Origin: an archaeon
GTDB lineage: Archaea > Aenigmatarchaeota > Aenigmatarchaeia > CG10238-14 > SCSR01
Length of the DNA: 9,354 nucleotides
Reading direction: 5' to 3'
Assembly (NCBI GenBank): GCA_004297575.1
Contig: SCSR01000082.1
Coordinates: forward strand, 1 to 9,354
Part shown: piece by piece, positions 6,780-9,354 of the stretch
How positions within the stretch are numbered: the stretch's first letter is position 1
Layout: every line of letters begins with the position of its first letter
Translations under genes and position numbers: made by a program
Notes under the pieces: generated by a model
Seen by the model: the letters and a program-made list of their open reading frames with translations, nothing else
The model's database searches: none
What the model was told of the DNA's origin: nothing

Positions 6780-8099
6780 ATGAAAGGACAAATCGCTCTG
6801 CTCGAGTCGATCTCGATGATACTTGTATTGTTCGTGAGCTTTGCAGTCTTTTTCGCCCCGCAGTCGTACGACAACAACTGGCAGGTAGGGAACCTTCTTG
6901 TGAACGCAAGAGACGTCATCCTTACACTGGACAGGTCTGGCATGCTCTACGATTACAGCACGAACCCAGGGCTGATGGATTCATTCCTCATCAAGGTGCT
7001 GGCGCAGAAGAATATGCAGTTTTTCTACGGCACTGACAATGCGATAAAAGGCACGATTACTGTCGCATGCAACTGCACTCCGGACCAGATCAACAACATC
7101 ACATCATGGTCGCAGGGGTTGCTGGTGAACAACAGGAGCGTGCAGGTGATAGCATGCCCGACTGCTTTGGACAACATCAACGAATGCCTCGGAACCCAGT
7201 CGGACGCGTTGGTGATATGGGGCTACAAGGACATGACGCCTTACCAGCAGGTGATAAACACTTTCATGAGCTCGGGCAGCGGAGTGGTTGAAATCATGGA
7301 CTTGCCATCCAGTCTCGACGTGGTGCAGCAGAAGATTTTCGGCATTGACAGTTGCAGCAAGCTTGTGCCGAGTTGCGGCTGGGGGAACGACAAGAATGAT
7401 GATTTTTTCGCACCGTCTTACATCAACTCCAGCTCTTACATCCCGTACAAGTATTTCTACAACATACCAGTCAATCTCCGAACTACTACGATTGAAGCAA
7501 GCGTGCCGACCGACGGCCCCACATGCGCTTCGCAGGATGTTGCGGCAGGCAATCTCACTTTCCAGGGTGCTTGGAACAAGTTTTGGATTTGCACTCCTAC
7601 CTCCGTCTTCTTCGACACCAATAACAACGGCAAGGCTGATGTGAACGTCGGAATCCAGAGGCTGTTCAAGATAGGCAAGTACAATTTCACGCTCACCTAT
7701 GTCAACAATAACAATATCGGGGTTTCTTACAGGCCGATGTTCAACTTTACGGATTTCGTCAAGGCAGGCGGGAGTCAGGTGTATCCGATTGACAGCGATG
7801 TGAACCGTGTTTTGTTGTATCGTGGGAATTATAGCAACGGCAAGTATCCGGTCCCTGTCGCCATAACCAATGGTACTTTTGCAAAGACCGTGTGGGTCGC
7901 GGATTTCACAAGGAATGGAAACGGTGACGATTACAGGCAGCTGTTCCTTTCGCTGCTGATGTCGGTTGCGAACAAGAAATCAACCACGCTTTCAGAGAGC
8001 CAGATCAGATTGGGATATTACACGTCTTACGTGAACGTGGTGAAGAAGGACATATTCGAAGTTTATTCTTTCAACCTAGGCCTCGGATATCCGAAGTGA
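6780..8099 (+). CDS. Large pilin-like protein with extended ectodomain
   Basis: The product has 439 residues from ATG 6780. That start gives a clean class III signal, MKG|QIALLESIS, and a hydrophobic helix to about residue 26; Glu is at +6 instead of +5. The ectodomain is far larger than a normal pilin's and has eight cysteines (97, 99, 126, 136, 192, 199, 249, 271), so disulfides are likely. Residues about 142-175 (ALVIWGYKDM, then SSGSGVVEIMDL) recall the strand-helix-strand pattern of glutamine-amidotransferase-like or DUF4350-like folds without evident catalytic residues. DTNNNGKADVNV at 279-290 resembles a calcium loop (DxNxNGxxD) as in dockerin or thrombospondin type 3 repeats. WVADFTRNGN follows at about 382. 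It is probably a minor or tip pilin, or an anchored surface protein. Last gene of the operon; its end overlaps the opposing gene by 29 bp. Confidence 0.8.
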   Translation: MKGQIALLESISMILVLFVSFAVFFAPQSYDNNWQVGNLLVNARDVILTLDRSGMLYDYSTNPGLMDSFLIKVLAQKNMQFFYGTDNAIKGTITVACNCTPDQINNITSWSQGLLVNNRSVQVIACPTALDNINECLGTQSDALVIWGYKDMTPYQQVINTFMSSGSGVVEIMDLPSSLDVVQQKIFGIDSCSKLVPSCGWGNDKNDDFFAPSYINSSSYIPYKYFYNIPVNLRTTTIEASVPTDGPTCASQDVAAGNLTFQGAWNKFWICTPTSVFFDTNNNGKADVNVGIQRLFKIGKYNFTLTYVNNNNIGVSYRPMFNFTDFVKAGGSQVYPIDSDVNRVLLYRGNYSNGKYPVPVAITNGTFAKTVWVADFTRNGNGDDYRQLFLSLLMSVANKKSTTLSESQIRLGYYTSYVNVVKKDIFEVYSFNLGLGYPK

Positions 8100-8355
8100 G
8101 AACCGCTTTCATCGGGTCTTTCAAGTATGCATCAAGATCAAGTTCTGTTTTAGTCAGCTTGGTGAAGAACGAGATGAATGAACGGTAGTTTTCATCAGGG
8201 ATACTCCATTGGGGAGGTGCGTTGACATCGTTGGCACGTTTTACAATACCATATATATGGAGCATCCCGTCAAATCCAGACGGCAGCTTGTCGCCGATGT
8301 ACACCCTTATTGTTTCTACCTCTCCGTGGATTTGCCTGTAAGATTTTTCTGGCAT
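8071..8355 (-). CDS. Hypothetical protein, 94 residues
   Basis: I do not recognise this small soluble protein. It has no signal peptide, membrane segment or cysteine. The first half looks like beta strands (GEVETIRVYIGD, then MLHIYGIVKRA), and the second is helical (ENYRSFISFFTKLTKTELDLDAYL). This could be a small alpha/beta domain, but no catalytic motif is visible. It is judged real because its composition is protein-like and a TATA-like box lies about 29 nt upstream of the ATG at 8355, fitting a leaderless transcript. Its last nine codons and stop are antisense to the end of the large pilin gene. It shares strand and promoter type with the 231-codon gene behind it, so the two may be co-regulated. 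Confidence 0.65.
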   Translation of the reverse strand: MPEKSYRQIHGEVETIRVYIGDKLPSGFDGMLHIYGIVKRANDVNAPPQWSIPDENYRSFISFFTKLTKTELDLDAYLKDPMKAVLTSDIRGLG

Positions 8356-8374
8356 TATCTATCAAAAATAGAAA

Positions 8375-8394
8375 GTTAAAGTTATATCTGTTAT
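8375..8394 (-). promoter_or_regulatory. TATA-box promoter of the 94-codon gene
   Basis: Read on the - strand this is ATAACAGATATAACTTTAAC, with the GATATAAC box centred about 29 nt before the ATG at 8355. It closely matches the element at 9132-9152: 17 of 20 aligned positions agree, with one single-base gap. Spacing and repetition make it a good archaeal BRE/TATA candidate. Confidence 0.6.
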
Positions 8395-8420
8395 CTCAGG
8401 CTTGCTCTGCCCAGTGCTTC

Positions 8421-9116
8421 CTATCTCAGCAGATGCAGGTTGTATGTGAGCATGTCTGTATTGTGTGTCCTTGTCTCAAGCACTCCGTAAAGTACGCCGT
8501 CTTTACGTAACTCATGCATTTCTCCAATATAACCGTCCAACCCGTATGTCTCGAATACTGCAATTTTGTTTGCCCTTCTCAAGTCCCTTTCGACCAATTC
8601 ACTGTTTAATCCTTTCAGGTCGAGGCACTCCTGGCTGACGAAGGCTTTTGCGTCTGGTTCTATGGTGACACGAAAATGAGGGTTGTAGGCATTTCTGCCA
8701 TTGCCTAACAGGCCTTTTCCTGCCTCTTGCATGAAAGCGCTCAACTTGGTATACGCATCCGGTATCCTATGCTGAGAAAACGGGCCGAATCTAACTTTGA
8801 CATCGTCTCCGGTATACGGTTTCCTGACTGTCATTGATCCCGGGATGTCATATTCCTCGCCCCTTATGTTGAAATCAATAGTCGGATTTTTACCAAGCAT
8901 TTGGGAAGCCTTGACCATCTCTGTCACAATCAGGTCCCTGCTTGACGGCGTCTCTTGAGAAAGCTTTTCAAACAATCCGTATTCTGGGTTATTGGGTATG
9001 TCCACCCAGACTGCTTGACCAGTCGCAATCTCTCCGGCAACAAGAGACGCATGCAATTGTTCCGCGTTTAGCGCTACCGCAGAGACGTATAAGCTCATTT
9101 CCTCTGTGGCTAGCAT
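8421..9116 (-). CDS. Hypothetical protein, 231 residues
   Basis: I do not recognise this protein. It is soluble, with no evident signal or membrane segment and a single cysteine near residue 165. Visible pieces are an N-terminal helical/hydrophobic part (LYVSAVALNAEQLHASLVAG), a central region with DFNIRGEEYDIPGSMTVRKP and VRFGPFSQHRIPDAYTKLSA, and a C-terminal part with NPHFRVTIEPDAKAF and GVLYGVLETRTHN, probably beta-rich. No nucleotide-binding or metal motif stands out. The ATG at 9116 is preferred because a TATA-like box lies about 26 nt upstream and there is no Shine-Dalgarno sequence, fitting a leaderless mRNA. It ends with TAG 65 nt before the next gene on the same strand, which has a near-identical promoter. 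It is divergent from a Nudix-like gene. Confidence 0.7.
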   Translation of the reverse strand: MLATEEMSLYVSAVALNAEQLHASLVAGEIATGQAVWVDIPNNPEYGLFEKLSQETPSSRDLIVTEMVKASQMLGKNPTIDFNIRGEEYDIPGSMTVRKPYTGDDVKVRFGPFSQHRIPDAYTKLSAFMQEAGKGLLGNGRNAYNPHFRVTIEPDAKAFVSQECLDLKGLNSELVERDLRRANKIAVFETYGLDGYIGEMHELRKDGVLYGVLETRTHNTDMLTYNLHLLR

Positions 9117-9131
9117 AATTTAGAAATAGTC

Positions 9132-9152
9132 GGTAAAGGTTATATCCGTTAC
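9132..9152. promoter_or_regulatory. Shared divergent TATA element
   Basis: The core GGTTATATCC (9138-9147) reads GGATATAACC on the other strand, so it is nearly palindromic and can serve as a TATA box either way. Its centre is about 26 nt from the ATG at 9116 on the - strand and about 29 nt from the TTG at 9172 on the + strand. A close copy occurs at 8375-8394. A single bidirectional box is inferred from these two distances. Confidence 0.5.
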
Positions 9153-9171
9153 AGCTATCAGCAATTTATCC

Positions 9172-9354
9172 TTGGATGATGAAACTAGTTTTATAGAAGC
9201 TCCCAAGGTCAATGTGGATATACTTGTTGTCAAGGGAAACAAGATTCTTCTCGGACTTTTGACAGAAGATTGGAACTACAATGGAAAGCGGGCGTATGGC
9301 ATACCTGGCAGTGACATTCATTTCAGAGAAAAGATTGGAGACACTGTTAAGAGG
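9172..9354 (+). CDS. Nudix-like hydrolase, N-terminal part (cut by window edge)
   Basis: The visible 61 residues look like the start of a Nudix domain, which hydrolyses nucleoside diphosphates linked to another group. VDILVVKGNKILLGLLTEDW is the typical first strand pair. After it, RAYGIPGSDIHFREKIGDTVKR aligns with the Nudix box: E at the GX5E position and R seven residues later, but the usual Gly is Ser (PGS instead of PGG). The rest of the box, including the metal-binding EExGU part, is outside the window. No in-frame ATG exists between the upstream stop at 9127 and the conserved part. The TTG at 9172 is the likely start, about 29 nt from a TATA-like box; the nearby ATGs at 9176 and 9179 are in another frame that stops at once. 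It is divergent from the 231-codon gene. Confidence 0.65.
   Translation, partial: MDDETSFIEAPKVNVDILVVKGNKILLGLLTEDWNYNGKRAYGIPGSDIHFREKIGDTVKR

Noticed and set aside
8344..8368. Short T5 runs on either strand as terminators
   Set aside because: The + strand run (8344-8348) is about 245 nt past the pilus operon stop and inside the opposing gene. The - strand run (8364-8368) is in that gene's promoter. Five T residues alone are weak evidence.
8310..8510. Cysteine-rich 66-codon + strand open frame
   Set aside because: It lies across the promoter of the 94-codon gene and antisense to parts of two better genes. Composition is odd and no promoter is seen.

Overview
The window is archaeal. The pilin-like proteins carry class III (type IV pilin) N-termini, the secretion ATPase is of the archaellum/GspE type, one pilin-like protein carries a DUF2341 module behind a Thr/Ser linker, and the promoters are TATA-like boxes about 26-30 nt upstream of likely leaderless start codons. 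Base composition looks roughly balanced. Long Thr/Ser linkers and a compact operon of small pilin-like proteins would fit a DPANN-type archaeon, perhaps Micrarchaeota or Diapherotrites. That placement is only a guess, because no marker gene lies in the window.

Region 1 (about 40-8099, + strand) is one tight operon of eight genes for an archaeal type IV pilus-like surface filament or secretion machine. The order is: a soluble coiled-coil protein; a pilin-like protein; a pilin-anchored adhesin with a Thr/Ser linker and a DUF2341 plus jelly-roll-like module; an assembly ATPase (ArlI/TadA/GspE family) with a Met/Pro/Gln-rich N-terminal extension; two GspF/ArlJ/TadC-type membrane platform proteins; a small pilin with a textbook cleavage site; and a large pilin-like ectodomain protein. 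Most junctions are ATGA overlaps or gaps of 0-1 base. From the ATPase onwards each start is preceded by a GGTG Shine-Dalgarno core. The likely scheme is that the ATPase drives the two-part platform to extrude pilins matured by a peptidase encoded elsewhere, with the DUF2341 and large proteins as minor, tip or adhesive subunits. No ArlH/FlaH or archaellin-type genes are present, so this is better read as an adhesive pilus or Tad-like system than an archaellum.

Region 2 (8071-9116, - strand) holds two unrecognised genes of 94 and 231 codons. They are transcribed towards the pilus operon, and the first overlaps its end by 29 bp. Each has its own very similar promoter, built on a GATATAAC box.

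Region 3 (9172-9354, + strand) is the start of a divergent Nudix-like gene cut by the window edge. It probably starts at TTG and shares a near-palindromic TATA element (around 9138-9147) with the 231-codon gene.

No rRNA, tRNA, CRISPR array, insertion sequence or convincing terminator was seen. No stretch over 300 bases lacks a gene.
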